From positions 113,202 to 177,201 of the forward strand of contig BCKE01000033.1 in assembly GCA_001600495.1 (NCBI GenBank): a stretch of DNA of 64,000 nucleotides, in the 5' to 3' direction. The translations under genes and the position numbers were made by a program. The notes below the pieces were generated by a model that did not search any database, was not told the DNA's origin, and was given only the letters and a program-made list of their open reading frames with translations. Positions 13,707-23,773 of the stretch are shown in pieces; the first letter of the stretch is position 1, and the number at the start of each line of letters is the position of its first letter. This DNA is from Pilasporangium apinafurcum. Its lineage: Eukaryota; Oomycota; Peronosporomycetes; Pythiales; Pythiaceae.

Positions 13707-15686
13707 TTATAAGGAGCAGATCGCAGATAATAATCCCTGACACTCCCCTGTGGCTATACTGACACTCGGTGGCGTCTTGGTCACCGTGATCGGCGTTGAA
13801 CTGGAAATTTCAATGCGATAAGAGCCAGAAGTGCCCAAAGCTACACAGGAATATACTTCTGGATGGCTCTGTTCCGTAAAGAATCCACCGGCGAATACCG
13901 ATGCTGCCGTCGCGGGGATGGACGTCAGTGCGACCATGTAGTCGCCTTTCTTGAGAAAAGTTTTCAGAAATGGATCGCGTGAACTGACCGAACCGTCTTC
14001 CATCCCAGTACCTGGAGCGCTGTCATCGTCTGTTACGAGTGCGATGGGGTTGCCCTGAGCGAAGAGAAAGATTATTGGATCAATGTATTGTGCTTTGCAG
14101 TCCCCGTTCAGATCATAGAAGATCCCATTATCCGAAATCTCCACCGATAAAACGTCGACGCTGATCTCGGCATCACTCGCCAATGAAAACTCGAACTGGT
14201 CGACCGAGATTTCATTGGAACCGGCAGTAAACGTGATCTCACCATTAAATACAAGCTGCGATGTAAGCGCTACGCTGGTCACAGTGGATTCTACCGGTAC
14301 AAAGTCAGGAAAATTGTCTGTGTTGGTCTTATCGCCGATGTCAACTGCTGTTGAAGGCAACAGCCCATTCGCCTTGAGGTCACTGAGGATCTCGACTGCT
14401 GGGATGCCCGTATTCGAACAAAATTGCCCGCAATGATGCAGTGCTACAACGCCATGATCCAGGGCGTCTATCACCGGTGAGCCAGATGATCCACCTTGTG
14501 TGTCTCCGTTATAAGAATATCCGATGGCGTCACAGCCTAAAGCCTCCGTGTCCAAAATCGTGATGTGGTTACCAAAATCGTCCAATACGGCTATGCGTTT
14601 GCCATAGTAGAGCGGATGTTGCGGGATATAAACTTCCTGGCCCACACGACCCTCAACCGCTTTCAGCCGCAAGTAGCCGTATTTCTTAGGCAAATCGACG
14701 TCGGTCTGCAATTTCACAATCGTGTAGTCCAAATCAGCGTTAGTGTGCACCAAATCGGTCGCAATAGCCTCGACAGTACCCTGACAGCCACCCCACGTCA
14801 TGCAGCTCGTAGAACAGGAAGACGCATCAGCGCCAAATTCTACGGTCGTCGCTTTAGCTTCGGCATCAGTTTCGATGCAGTGATTGTTGGTGATGAGATG
14901 ACCTTCTGCCCCTAATAGCCACCCTGTGCAAGCCGCGCTACTGCCGTCTTCTTTGCGGATGAGCAGTCTTGCTACTGTGCGTGCCGCTAAATATGCTTCA
15001 CGCGTGCTCGTATCATTGTAGTAGCAAATCGCTTCTTCCGTGTTGTCTGCAGCACATGTGGCTTCGTCTGTCGGTGTAATATTATTGTTTGAATCGGTCA
15101 ACACGTACGTATACGAGTCCACGACAAACCCAAAGCAGCTATTGTCGGTGAAGACATTGCTGGTAGTTGTTGTGACGTCGGTGCTGACAGCACTTGGCGA
15201 GGAATTTGGTGCTGGTGGTCCGCTTTCTCGATAGAATTCGATGCGAAGCTCTCTCGCCAACACAGGAGGCGCAAAGATGCTGGTGAAAAGTTGACCACTG
15301 GGAAAATATTCGGTGAGGTTGAGAACAAAGTCTTGATGCGCATAATCTTCGACGCCTCGAAGCAAAACAGAGGTACCAAGTGGCATCCACAGCCGACCAA
15401 AATGTAGAGAGACATAGGCGTATCCTGAGCCATTTGTGATGGTGAAGGCCCGAAATGGCTCCATAGTGTCGCTTTGGCTCGAGACATTAGTCTCATAAAA
15501 AGCGGAGAGGAACTCGGGGCAACCGATGCTCAAACTAACGTTCCTCACTTGCGGTTCGCCCATTGGAACCGACTGAACAACAATGGGCTGGACGGACAGT
15601 AAATACCACAGCATCGACAGTAGCCATAACTTCAAAGAAGAAGAAGCGAAGAAACTCTTCGTTGCTGTGGGCGAAGATGTGAGCAT
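13707..15686 (-). CDS. Secreted trypsin-like serine protease with extra C-terminal domain
   Basis: One exon from the ATG at 15686 gives 659 residues. A hydrophobic N-terminal segment near residues 18-38 (LKLWLLSMLWYLLSV) looks like a signal peptide. An N-terminal beta-rich region (about 45-155) precedes an S1-type protease domain (about 225-445). The visible triad is H269 in NNHC, D320 in LDYTIVKL and S401 in GGSSGSPV, with paired cysteines around it as in bacterial lysyl-endopeptidase-like enzymes. The C-terminal 170 residues (GEITFTAGSNEISVDQFEF, DDSAPGTGMEDG, GDYMVALTS) resemble a bacterial beta-sandwich pre-peptidase/DVUA0089-type domain. The protein is likely exported and digests extracellular protein. 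It sits 92 bp downstream of START copy 1, convergent with it. The bacterial-like architecture could reflect old transfer. Confidence 0.85.
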   Translation of the reverse strand: MLTSSPTATKSFFASSSLKLWLLSMLWYLLSVQPIVVQSVPMGEPQVRNVSLSIGCPEFLSAFYETNVSSQSDTMEPFRAFTITNGSGYAYVSLHFGRLWMPLGTSVLLRGVEDYAHQDFVLNLTEYFPSGQLFTSIFAPPVLARELRIEFYRESGPPAPNSSPSAVSTDVTTTTSNVFTDNSCFGFVVDSYTYVLTDSNNNITPTDEATCAADNTEEAICYYNDTSTREAYLAARTVARLLIRKEDGSSAACTGWLLGAEGHLITNNHCIETDAEAKATTVEFGADASSCSTSCMTWGGCQGTVEAIATDLVHTNADLDYTIVKLQTDVDLPKKYGYLRLKAVEGRVGQEVYIPQHPLYYGKRIAVLDDFGNHITILDTEALGCDAIGYSYNGDTQGGSSGSPVIDALDHGVVALHHCGQFCSNTGIPAVEILSDLKANGLLPSTAVDIGDKTNTDNFPDFVPVESTVTSVALTSQLVFNGEITFTAGSNEISVDQFEFSLASDAEISVDVLSVEISDNGIFYDLNGDCKAQYIDPIIFLFAQGNPIALVTDDDSAPGTGMEDGSVSSRDPFLKTFLKKGDYMVALTSIPATAASVFAGGFFTEQSHPEVYSCVALGTSGSYRIEISSSTPITVTKTPPSVSIATGECQGLLSAICSL

Positions 15687-16222
15687 ACTTGTCAGACGTA
15701 TTCTGCTTTGAACGTTGTCCCAGACAAAGAATAATGAAATGAGCTATACATCACAAAACATGCTAATTGGGGTTGGGCATTGATCAGCATGCCTTTGCAT
15801 TCGCTGAGCAGGCTCAATATCTTTTCCTGGAACCAGCCCATTCATTCAGCTATAAATGACAAAGAGATGCTACTTTTGGCGTATGCATTACTTTTGTAGC
15901 TTACTCAGGCACATCATTGTCGAGCTTCTTGGTACAGCTTTGTCTCGGCTCATTGACCGAAGTCGATGGTGTAGTCTGAGTGAGTCATTTTGGTCATTCG
16001 GGCCGGATAATTATAGCCGTTGAGCAAAATGCATCAAAAGTGCTTAGATACGAAATGCGACGGAACGATTTCAGACTTGGAATAGAAACATCGACTATTT
16101 GTTGTATTTATTTTTATTTTTTTCGCTTGATTTTTATTGGAATGGTCTCCCACGGAACAACTCGCTGTGAACGACTGATCACCCCCATCACTCGAAGCCC
16201 AATAGCATCAACTTTAGCTCGC
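15687..16222. other. Intergenic, no supported gene
   Basis: Separates the protease promoter side from the 3' end of the small cysteine-rich gene. A T-rich block lies at about 16105-16135. No gene seen. Confidence 0.55.
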
Positions 16223-16546
16223 TTAGGAACAGGTATCCGTACATTTTTCCATGGCGAGATCACACCCAGTGATGTAGTGACCCCAATAATTGCGACAAGT
16301 CGCACAGGCAAATGAACAATCCCATTTCGAGGTACAGGAGCTGTCGCTATCGCACTCACGTTGTTTTCGGCACTTGTGATATTCAGTTTCGAAGGGCGAT
16401 TTGCATGAAAGCCAAGTCTCATTACATTCTTTCATACACGAAGCGGTGTCATTACCATCTTGGCTCTGGACAATATTGATTCCGACTCCCAGTAAGAGCA
16501 ACAGCCACATTCCGCTCAGGAGATGGTTGACTTGGACACGAGCCAT
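16223..16546 (-). CDS. Small secreted cysteine-rich protein
   Basis: An intronless 107-residue frame with an ATG at 16546. Residues 1-28 form a clear signal peptide (LLSGMWLLLLLGVGINIVQS) with cleavage expected before QDGND. The mature part of about 79 residues has 12 cysteines, many in C-x3-C or C-x2-C spacing (CMKECNETWLSC, CSFACATC, CTDTC), implying six disulfides. It has no elicitin or Kazal pattern that I recognise. It lies in a minus-strand run with the protease and the Tos1-like gene. Being short it could be a chance frame, but signal peptide plus even cysteine number make it credible. Confidence 0.65.
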   Translation of the reverse strand: MARVQVNHLLSGMWLLLLLGVGINIVQSQDGNDTASCMKECNETWLSCKSPFETEYHKCRKQRECDSDSSCTSKWDCSFACATCRNYWGHYITGCDLAMEKCTDTCS

Positions 16547-16974
16547 AGGCTTTAAAATCTAGAGATGATCTACTTCTCTGTCAAAAGATCAGGTTTAAGT
16601 GACGCAGAAGATTGCAAACTGCGAGTGGAAGTGGAAATTTGAAGTCATTGGTGGCGGTTTTGCATTCCACGAGCAGTTTCTAGGTTGACTGGTGAAGGCG
16701 CACTCCCGACTGAGAATGAATATGGGTGAATTCCAGCCTCAGACTTTTCGCTCTCCCGCGAAACTGTTGCAAGTGGTCACTAACAGAAAAGAAGTGTAAG
16801 ATTCGCTAAGCTTTCCCATAAATATGAACGGATTGATGATCTGTTTCGGAATGAATTGCACGTTGATATGTCAAATAACCCGAGCCATTTATTTACACTT
16901 ATAATCCATCGTGACTGCATCAAATTTGTTTGGACAAAGTATAGTGTCTACTTTCATTCGAAAGCTCTGTACAA
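16547..16974. other. Intergenic, no supported gene
   Basis: About 430 bp between two minus-strand genes, presumably the promoter of the small cysteine-rich gene and the 3' region of the Tos1-like gene. Nothing else seen. Confidence 0.55.
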
Positions 16975-18651
16975 TCACATACCAATCCATTCCTGTACTT
17001 GTGCATCTGTCAGCACTAACTGGTCAAAATCAAATTGTTCCACTTCCAAAATCTTGATCGTGCCTTCTCCTGCATCATCATCGATGATTACAAGATACAC
17101 AGTTGGTTTATCCATGGGACGAGATGCAAAATTGTCTCCCCCAGCCTTCGGCGGCACGCTCCCATCGTAGAAGTAGTGGTGTGTACTGATCTTATCGCGT
17201 GCAGTATTCGTCTCAATGACCTCCGCGATGTCCAACTCGCCGCAGCCACCCACCGCTCCCATGCCTCGACAATTGCATCCGCTGTACTGGCCGCTGTGTA
17301 GTACCTGTGCGTTTAGTAGCCAAATTGCTGGTTGGTTGGGAACTACACCCCAGGGCATCTGCACTTGAACCACAAAGATCTTACGTCCACCGCCCCAGCC
17401 ATGGTGGCTAAATTCGTAGCCAAAGAAGCCCGCACAGGGTTTTGCGAACGAGCACCTTGTAGCGGTCATGATATTAACTTCGACGCCAGTATCGATGCCT
17501 GGGCCTCCTCCAACAAGCTCAGGGTACGCAGCCTCAGCTAAAGTCCCCAGAAATGGCTCTGGTTGCTCAACAGAATACTTGCCATCACTGGAGGCGTATC
17601 CTTGAGGTCCACGGTTCTCATTGCCGCTATAGTCTACATTCAGATTGTTTAAAAAAACTAAATTCTCAGCTTCTCCTCCGCGCTGATACCACGAAACACG
17701 GTCCCAGGTAGTCTGACCCGAGCGACCGAGGTAGACCGCAATATGGAAGAGTTCTATTGGTCCACGAAAAATCATCGAGACTTCGTCGGACAAGGGACCC
17801 ACGGGGTTGCAGTAGGGACCCACGTGCAATTTCTCACACCGCTGGAGGTTAGCGACCATATCGTAATACCCTGGGACGTTCCCAGCCTGTGCACCAGTGT
17901 AAATGTAATTGGCCTTAAAATACGAAGAAGATGTTAACGCGGTGGTGTCACTGCTACTACCGCCGCTATTGTTGTTTATCGGACAAAAGACGATATCAAA
18001 TTCGGTCGTATCGGGACAGGAATGGGTCTTCCAATCGTCTTTCGGAAACTGATAAGCATCCTCACAGCCGTCCGTGGGGCAATGTAGTGCGCGGCAGTTG
18101 TCACCATTCACGTTGCTGTGCGGGATAATATCAATGCCGACATTGAAACCTGTTTTCCCAGTGTAGGCGCGACATTCCTCAAAACCCCCACACCAATCCG
18201 ACTGACCAACCAATCATAATGAGATGAATCATACATCGGGATTGAGTTTGGAGTGGCGAAAAGATATTGTGTCACTACTCACCCCTGGAGGAACGATACT
18301 AATGTCATACCAAGCCTTGCCGTCGCCTGGAATGCTGAATTCAGCTACTGCATACAACAAGAAGAAACAAACATACAGGTTTACATCCATACATTGAAGA
18401 AACTTATCAAAGCTGTTGTAGGTCTTACGTGTCGCTTCGGGGTCTTGACCGTCTCGCCACATGAGAGCACCTCCTGATGCATTCTTCACATAAGGATCAC
18501 CGCCTTCAGGGATAAGCACGAGATTGATATTGTCCCAGAGTTGAATGTCATGAGAACACTTATTGATAAAATGCAAGAAGGTCGCATGGACTGAAGACAC
18601 AATCGGCACAACGAAGAGTATGAATGTTGCCAGTTTGTGCATCGACGTCAT
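16975..18651 (-). CDS. Secreted Tos1-like (DUF2401) wall protein with thaumatin-like N-terminus
   Basis: Exons 18651-18429, 18347-18283 and 18201-16975 give 504 residues. Both introns are 81 bp with GT..AG borders (donors GTAAGA and GTGAGT). The first intron has no stop and is a multiple of three, so it can be read through, but splicing restores the smooth join EATLAEFSIPG. Residues 1-24 are a signal peptide (ATFILFVVPIVSSVHA). The N-terminal part (FINKCSHDIQLWDN, GKAWYDISIVPPG) resembles thaumatin-like folds. The C-terminal part matches the fungal Tos1 family: QMPWGVVPNQPAIWLLNA, CGELDIAEVIE with an E-x-D-x-x-E pattern like beta-glucan-acting enzymes, then HHYFYDG. Tos1 proteins are wall-associated and implicated in beta-1,3-glucan; activity here is inferred. 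The frame beginning at 18213 is just exon 3 plus intron. Confidence 0.85.
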
Positions 18652-19530
18652 CACGAATCTAGCTAGAGGAATGGCAAGGACTAGCCGCTTGATCAGACAG
18701 AAAATATACTACTAAAACACGAGATGCCGTCTCCACCGAAAATGGTAATCACATCGATAGAGGGCCTGCTGTTGTGCCGCTTCACCGAAAAGACGCGCAT
18801 GGAGCTGATAAAAAAAACGATCTTGCACTTGTGCATAGTATAGGCATAATGCGCCGTTTGGTATCTGCAAAATTACCTCCTGTCCATTTTTTGTTGGGAG
18901 GGTAGTTGGTTGAGTCTGTGAACAGTGTTCTCGACATCTCATCATCATTTCCCGAATTTGCACAAATAACGAGCCGATTCCCTCACGTGGGTCAGGTACT
19001 TGCCCATTCCTTTTTTCTCATGCCGTTTGCGGGAAAGTGAAGTTCAAAAGCTCAAGTTGATTTTTGTGAGTTTTTTTATCCTACAGCGAGAGAGTTGTGT
19101 TCAGTAATAATCCCTCCCTCTTTTGCGGCTGTCCTTCGCGTATTCACCTGGATGTCGGAAAATGCGATAGCGTGTTAAAATTGCTGTAGCTTCACTCTCT
19201 TTGCTCTCACTCTTTGTAAGAAAAGAAGGCAATAGATGAGATTTGAATCGTAGAGTATGGAGATGGGAGGATAACGCGACCAGACAACACCCGTCAGCAC
19301 GCCATTGGAGCAGGGACAGGCGCAATTCGCTATGGTTTTACTGATGATCTTTTTTTCACCCTCTCCAGCAGTTGATGGGGGGCGCTCCAATTTTTTTTCT
19401 TTCTTCTTTCCCCTAGACTATTAAAAAACGAATCTGCGCGTCTTATTTCATCGTGGCACAACTTTGCTTCGCAATTGAGAGACACAGTGTGTGATTTGCT
19501 GACAAACTGACACACGGTAGATAGTGAAAG
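18652..19530. other. Intergenic, no firm gene
   Basis: Promoter side of both the Tos1-like gene and START copy 2. An 83-codon minus frame at 18712-18963 reads smoothly but starts at GTG and matches no family I know; it could be a relic. Poly-T and poly-C-rich stretches lie at 19350-19410, just upstream of START copy 2. Confidence 0.5.
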
Positions 19531-20766
19531 ATGCCCAAGAAGGAACGGTTCACGGAGAATCCATTCCCAGAGCTGTTGCTCACGGACATGGAAGTCGCAC
19601 ACTTGCAGGATCTCGCGCTGCACATCGCCGACGAGCACATGCAAAAGTACGAGGCCTTCGTGACGCACAACCGTCAAGTGGACTCGCGTCGGTGGAAATT
19701 TGTAAAGGGCAAAGGCAATTTACGCACGTTTGCCGAGCGACCAAGTGGAAAAAGCAGTGGTAATACAAAGGGTCCCATCATTGAGGATAGAGAGAGCGCG
19801 ATTATGAAAAACTCAGTGCACGCGATCGATCCGAAGTTAACCGTCATCTTGCAGGTCGGCACGATCGCTGGGGATCTGGATGACTGCATGTTTGGCATCA
19901 TCAATCCGACGCTCGAAATTATGCGACTAAAGGCCTCGTACGTCGGTGATCTAAGCGGCGCGGCGATTTTAAAGACCATTATCGCACCAACACTCGACGA
20001 TCCGTTCCATTCGCTTGTAATCAAGTGGATGGAGATTGATCTGCCGCTGCAATCGACGAAACTCGTAAAAAAACGCGATTTCGTGTATATGGAGGCCACG
20101 GGCTTTCGCATCTCAGCAGTCACGGGTCAACGTATAGGATACCATCTACTGCATTCACTGACGTTCCCCGAGACTCATCCGATTCCGCCACGCATTCGTG
20201 CCAACTACGCCTGTTGCGGTTTGTTCGGTCAAATGGATGAGAATGTTGTGGAGATTTTTGGGACGGGAATCGTCAATCCCGGTGGCGAGATGTTCAAGTT
20301 TTTGTCTGTGCCTGTAGCTGCGAACGCACTATTGTCTGGATCCAAGTACATTTACTGTGGAGAAATGAAAAAACTAGCGTGGTATCTTCAAAAACGCCTA
20401 ACGCTTAGCCAAGAGGTCGTCGATGGACACAAGTGTACCACCTGCAAGAAGAAAACGTCGCGAGGGCTGCTTGGCGCTAGTGTCTGCAAATTGTGCTACC
20501 ATAGCGTCTGCTATTCATGTAAAATTCGCAAGAAGTTGAGTTTCTTGACTCCGGATAACCGGCTATTTCGAAGAAAAATCACGTTCTGCCAAGAGTGTGT
20601 TACTACAGCCATGAAGGCGAGTGCAGTGGATGCTGCACGCGATGAGATCATGGGATATGCCACCGCCAGTGTGTTCGACAACTCCCTGTTAGGTTCGGAC
20701 TCGGAGAGTACGATGAGCTACTCGACCATCTCCGAGTCTGGATCCGAGCAGTCCTGGTATCGATAG
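19531..20766 (+). CDS. START-domain protein with FYVE-like zinc finger (copy 2 of 10)
   Basis: A single exon from ATG 19531 gives 411 residues. N-terminal MPKKERFT and NPFP are shared almost exactly with copy 3 at 22559, its closest relative in the window. The START-like region (about 60-280) carries IAGDLDDCMFGIINPT, FHSLVIKWMEIDLPLQSTK and RDFVYMEATG. The finger uses C302/C305, C319/C322, C327/C330 and C353/C356. After the finger comes the family helix VDAARDEI, then an acidic Ser-rich tail ending SEQSWYR, also shared with copy 3. The core hallmark differs from other groups in using FHSL for FRSL and THPIPPRIRANY for the usual PE.. segment, so copies 2 and 3 form their own subgroup. Confidence 0.92.
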   Translation: MPKKERFTENPFPELLLTDMEVAHLQDLALHIADEHMQKYEAFVTHNRQVDSRRWKFVKGKGNLRTFAERPSGKSSGNTKGPIIEDRESAIMKNSVHAIDPKLTVILQVGTIAGDLDDCMFGIINPTLEIMRLKASYVGDLSGAAILKTIIAPTLDDPFHSLVIKWMEIDLPLQSTKLVKKRDFVYMEATGFRISAVTGQRIGYHLLHSLTFPETHPIPPRIRANYACCGLFGQMDENVVEIFGTGIVNPGGEMFKFLSVPVAANALLSGSKYIYCGEMKKLAWYLQKRLTLSQEVVDGHKCTTCKKKTSRGLLGASVCKLCYHSVCYSCKIRKKLSFLTPDNRLFRRKITFCQECVTTAMKASAVDAARDEIMGYATASVFDNSLLGSDSESTMSYSTISESGSEQSWYR

Positions 20767-21589
20767 AGAGGTAGAAAATAAGGCACAGAGAGGAAGGACA
20801 GGGGCATAGTCGACGGAAGGGCTCCGACTTTATTAATATATAACTATTAACTACTTTCTTCTAATCATTAGTGAAATCGTAGCATTAAAGGATCCAGATA
20901 AGGTACCGATGCTTTTTGGATACTCGTTGCTTCAGATGGAAGCATGGAATGGGTGGTTGAGAAGTGCCAAATATTTTGTTATCTGGTCTGAAGATGGAAC
21001 GAGCGTAAAGTGTGACTCTTCTGCGCTAGAAAGTGTCTTTGCTTCCAATTTTTCCATCTGATTCAGTAGGTAGCAAGTACATAGTGCAGGATGGAGGAGG
21101 GAATCCATGACGAATACAGTCCAGCCACCAACCACAAAGCCAGCGACAACTCATAGATAACGCATTTCCCAGCTCCACAATACACAGTAAGCGCCTCTGA
21201 ACGCTGTAGAGAACATGAGAGCATCGCGAAAAACACGTGTACCCGCCGGCTGTTACAGTTGCTTTGGCTTTACCCAGCACGTGACTTGGGGAGAGGTGCA
21301 GGTATAAGCGAGAGATAGCTTACCTGATCCTTTCCTACATCTTGCTAGTTCATGCGGACCATTCCACAAAACTTCCCTCTCTTCGATATTCTGAAGAGCT
21401 CCTCATGGTGTGCGTTGTGCGTTGGTGGGAAACGACTGTCAATTGGTCTTTAGAGATTTTTGGCAAAAATTTTGAAGAAAGATTTTGACAAAAATGGGTA
21501 TTTTTGATTATATAATAGATCACTATGAATATATCCATGTACCAACTTTTGTCATAAAATATGGGATATATCGGTTAGTAATAATCTCG
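20767..21589. other. Intergenic, no supported gene
   Basis: Lies downstream of START copy 2 and upstream of the Fanzor-like remnants. AT-rich patches at 20830-20870 and 21480-21560; no gene seen. Confidence 0.55.
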
Positions 21590-21880
21590 ATCCTTGAAGA
21601 GATCATATGAGATACGAAAGTACCCCAGAGAGGAGCTCCTGTATTTTGTTTGGGTCTGACTTGACCACTAAAAGCTAGCTAAGACTAGACAACCACGGAG
21701 TAGGCATCTCTGACACCTGGACTCGATGAGTAAGTGCTCATTCTTGAGAAAGATGTTTCTAGCAGCGTTGACATCTATGTCAAGGACGAACTTGCAGTGA
21801 GGACATTCAAAGACTTTCTGGTACCAATCATCTTGTTGGGAAGTTGCTTTTGCTCCCTCATTGGATACAATTTCACTTTC
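21590..21880 (-). pseudogene. TnpB/Fanzor-type nuclease remnant A: zinc ribbon and right end
   Basis: Minus-strand translation gives FECPHCKFVLDID followed by VNAARNIFLKN. This is the second half of the zinc ribbon and the last RuvC Asp plus NAARN signature at the C-terminus of TnpB and its eukaryotic relatives, the Fanzors. Nothing of the N-terminal two thirds is attached. Downstream (to about 21590) comes a conserved non-coding right end shared with remnants B, C and D. At its 5' side this copy runs directly into remnant B, which points the other way. The surrounding open frame (21668-21910) includes antisense of B, so only about residues from SNEGAK onward belong to the element. Confidence 0.75.
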
Positions 21881-22110
21881 AAGATGCTGCTCGATTACAA
21901 GATGAAGCAATCGGGAGGGCGTATGATTGAGTGTGAGGAATAATATAGAACAAAGACTTGTTCTCAGAGTCCAGGTGTCGGAGATACCTACTCCGCAGTT
22001 GTCTAGTTTTAGCTAGCTTTTGCTGGTCAAGGCGGACCCAAACAAAAAACACGATGTCCTCCCTGTGGTACTTTCGTATCTTATATGATCTCTTCGAGAT
22101 TACGCCGACA
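21876..22110 (+). pseudogene. TnpB/Fanzor-type nuclease remnant B: pre-ribbon segment and right end
   Basis: Plus-strand translation gives FKMLLDYKMKQSGGRMIECEE, a stop, then YRTKTCSQSPGVGD. This matches remnant C (FKMLLKYKMRRSEGRMIEYEE, YTIKTCSQSPGVGD) and the region of TnpB/Fanzor that normally reads E-x-Y-T-S-K-T-C-S before the zinc ribbon. Here the ribbon is missing: KTCS runs straight into right-end sequence. A premature stop and the deletion show it is dead. The right end (about 21972-22106) is an inverted copy of the right end of remnant A (about 21590-21722), so the pair could form a long hairpin. Confidence 0.72.
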
Positions 22111-22558
22111 GAAATAGTAGAACATGCCAACATGCAGGTTTAGAAAGCATTGTAGACTTATATTCCTTGGCTTCTTTCGATCTCTACCATGGAGATGGAA
22201 ATGTGCTGAAGACCAGTATTTACTCAGCAGTAGTTAATACGAGACTTGCTAACAAGGATAAGCCGATTGATTGATACGCATTTCTACCCTATGGGTGGTA
22301 AGATGAGTGCAACGCCATGGATCTCGTGAGATTGTGAGACCATTGAACAAGTGTGGGATCATTCTTTCCCGATACTGAATACTGGCTGAGTGCAACAGGT
22401 TTCCTCCCGAAATGACTCTGTCTGGATTAGCCACTTGGTTCGAACTACTCTCCAACTTGCTGCTGACGCCACCCGGCAAATCTCTTTGAAATATCTGCAA
22501 CACGATTTGCTCCTAAAAAAGTGGCAACTGAATAGAGCAGAACCAGAAAAAGGTTGTT
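22111..22558. other. Intergenic, no supported gene
   Basis: Separates the Fanzor remnants from START copy 3 and should hold its promoter. No gene seen. Confidence 0.55.
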
Positions 22559-23773
22559 ATGCCCAAGAAAGAGCGCTTCACGGCGAATCCGTTTCCGCCG
22601 CTAGAACTCTCGGAGCAGGAGGTGGCACATTTGCAGGACCTCGCCTTGCACATCGCCGATGATTGTCTGCAGCAAAACGAACTCTATTTGGTGCACCAAC
22701 GGAAGATTGACACGCACCGGTGGAAGTTCGTCAAATCCAGGGGAAATTTACGCACGTATGCACCGCGGAGCGGTACGAACAAGGTCGTGAATTCCGTCTT
22801 GACTAATTCGGTGCACGCGATCGACCCCGACTTGGCCGTCATCCTTGTCGTCGGTAGCATTGAAGGCAACGTTGATGATTGCATGTTTGGTATTGTGAAT
22901 CCAACGCTCGAGGTCATGCGACTCAAGGCTTCCTATGTGGGTGACTTGAGTGGTGCAGCTGTATTGAAGACTATCATCTCTCCCACGAACGAGGACCCGT
23001 TCCATTCGCTCGTGATCAAGTGGATGGAGATCGATTTGCCATTACAATCCACTAAGCTGGTCAAGCGACGTGACTTTGTGTATATGGAGGCCACGGGTAT
23101 CCTAACGTCACCAAGCGGAGACCGCGTTGGGTATCACATCGTGCACTCAGTGACGTTTCCACAGACTAAACCAATCCCACCACGCATTCGGGCCAACTAC
23201 GCGTGCGTGGGGATGTTCCGTCAGTCACGTGACGGAAATTCTGTCGATGTCTTCGGAACGGGGGTCGTGAACCCAGGAGGAGAGATGATGAAGCTGCTGA
23301 CGATTCCTGTTGCTGTTAACGCATTGCTTAGTGGGGGAAACTATGTCTACTGTGGTGAAATGAAAAAATTAGCGTGGTTTCTGCAGAAACGACTGACGAT
23401 TTCTCATGATCGAGATGATGGCGACAGATGTGGCACTTGCAAGAAACGACTGGCGCGTGGAGTATTTAGCGATATCGGCGCCACGGTTTGCAAGATCTGT
23501 TTCCAGAATGTCTGTTCGTCATGCAAAGTTCGAAAGCAGCTAAGTTTTCTGACGATGGACAACCATTTATTTCAGCGCAAAGTCTCGTTCTGTGCTCCAT
23601 GTATTAAAACGGCCATGGCCTCTAGCGCAGTAGATGCCGCAAGGGATGAGCTCAACTGGTACGGTGCTAGTAGTTTATTTGATACGACATTCCTACGCGA
23701 CGAGCTTGATACATTGCTTAGTGAATCGAGCATTTCCGACTCGAGTTCGGAACGATCTTGGTTTCGTAGGTAG
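22559..23773 (+). CDS. START-domain protein with FYVE-like zinc finger (copy 3 of 10)
   Basis: A single exon from ATG 22559 gives 404 residues, closely matching copy 2 over its whole length (MPKKERFT, VAHLQDLALHIAD, RWKFVK, NLRTYA, MFGIVNPTLEVMRLKASYVGDLSGAAVLKTII). The linker between the N-terminal block and START is shorter than in copy 2. Finger cysteines are C291/C294, C311/C314, C319/C322 and C345/C348. The end has VDAARDEL and the Ser-rich tail SSERSWFRR. Copies 2 and 3 lie in the same direction 1.8 kb apart with the Fanzor remnants between them, as expected from tandem duplication. Ligand unknown. Confidence 0.92.
   Translation: MPKKERFTANPFPPLELSEQEVAHLQDLALHIADDCLQQNELYLVHQRKIDTHRWKFVKSRGNLRTYAPRSGTNKVVNSVLTNSVHAIDPDLAVILVVGSIEGNVDDCMFGIVNPTLEVMRLKASYVGDLSGAAVLKTIISPTNEDPFHSLVIKWMEIDLPLQSTKLVKRRDFVYMEATGILTSPSGDRVGYHIVHSVTFPQTKPIPPRIRANYACVGMFRQSRDGNSVDVFGTGVVNPGGEMMKLLTIPVAVNALLSGGNYVYCGEMKKLAWFLQKRLTISHDRDDGDRCGTCKKRLARGVFSDIGATVCKICFQNVCSSCKVRKQLSFLTMDNHLFQRKVSFCAPCIKTAMASSAVDAARDELNWYGASSLFDTTFLRDELDTLLSESSISDSSSERSWFRR

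Noticed and set aside
18712-18963. 83-codon minus frame
   Set aside because: Reads smoothly but starts at GTG and matches nothing known; noted only as a possible relic.
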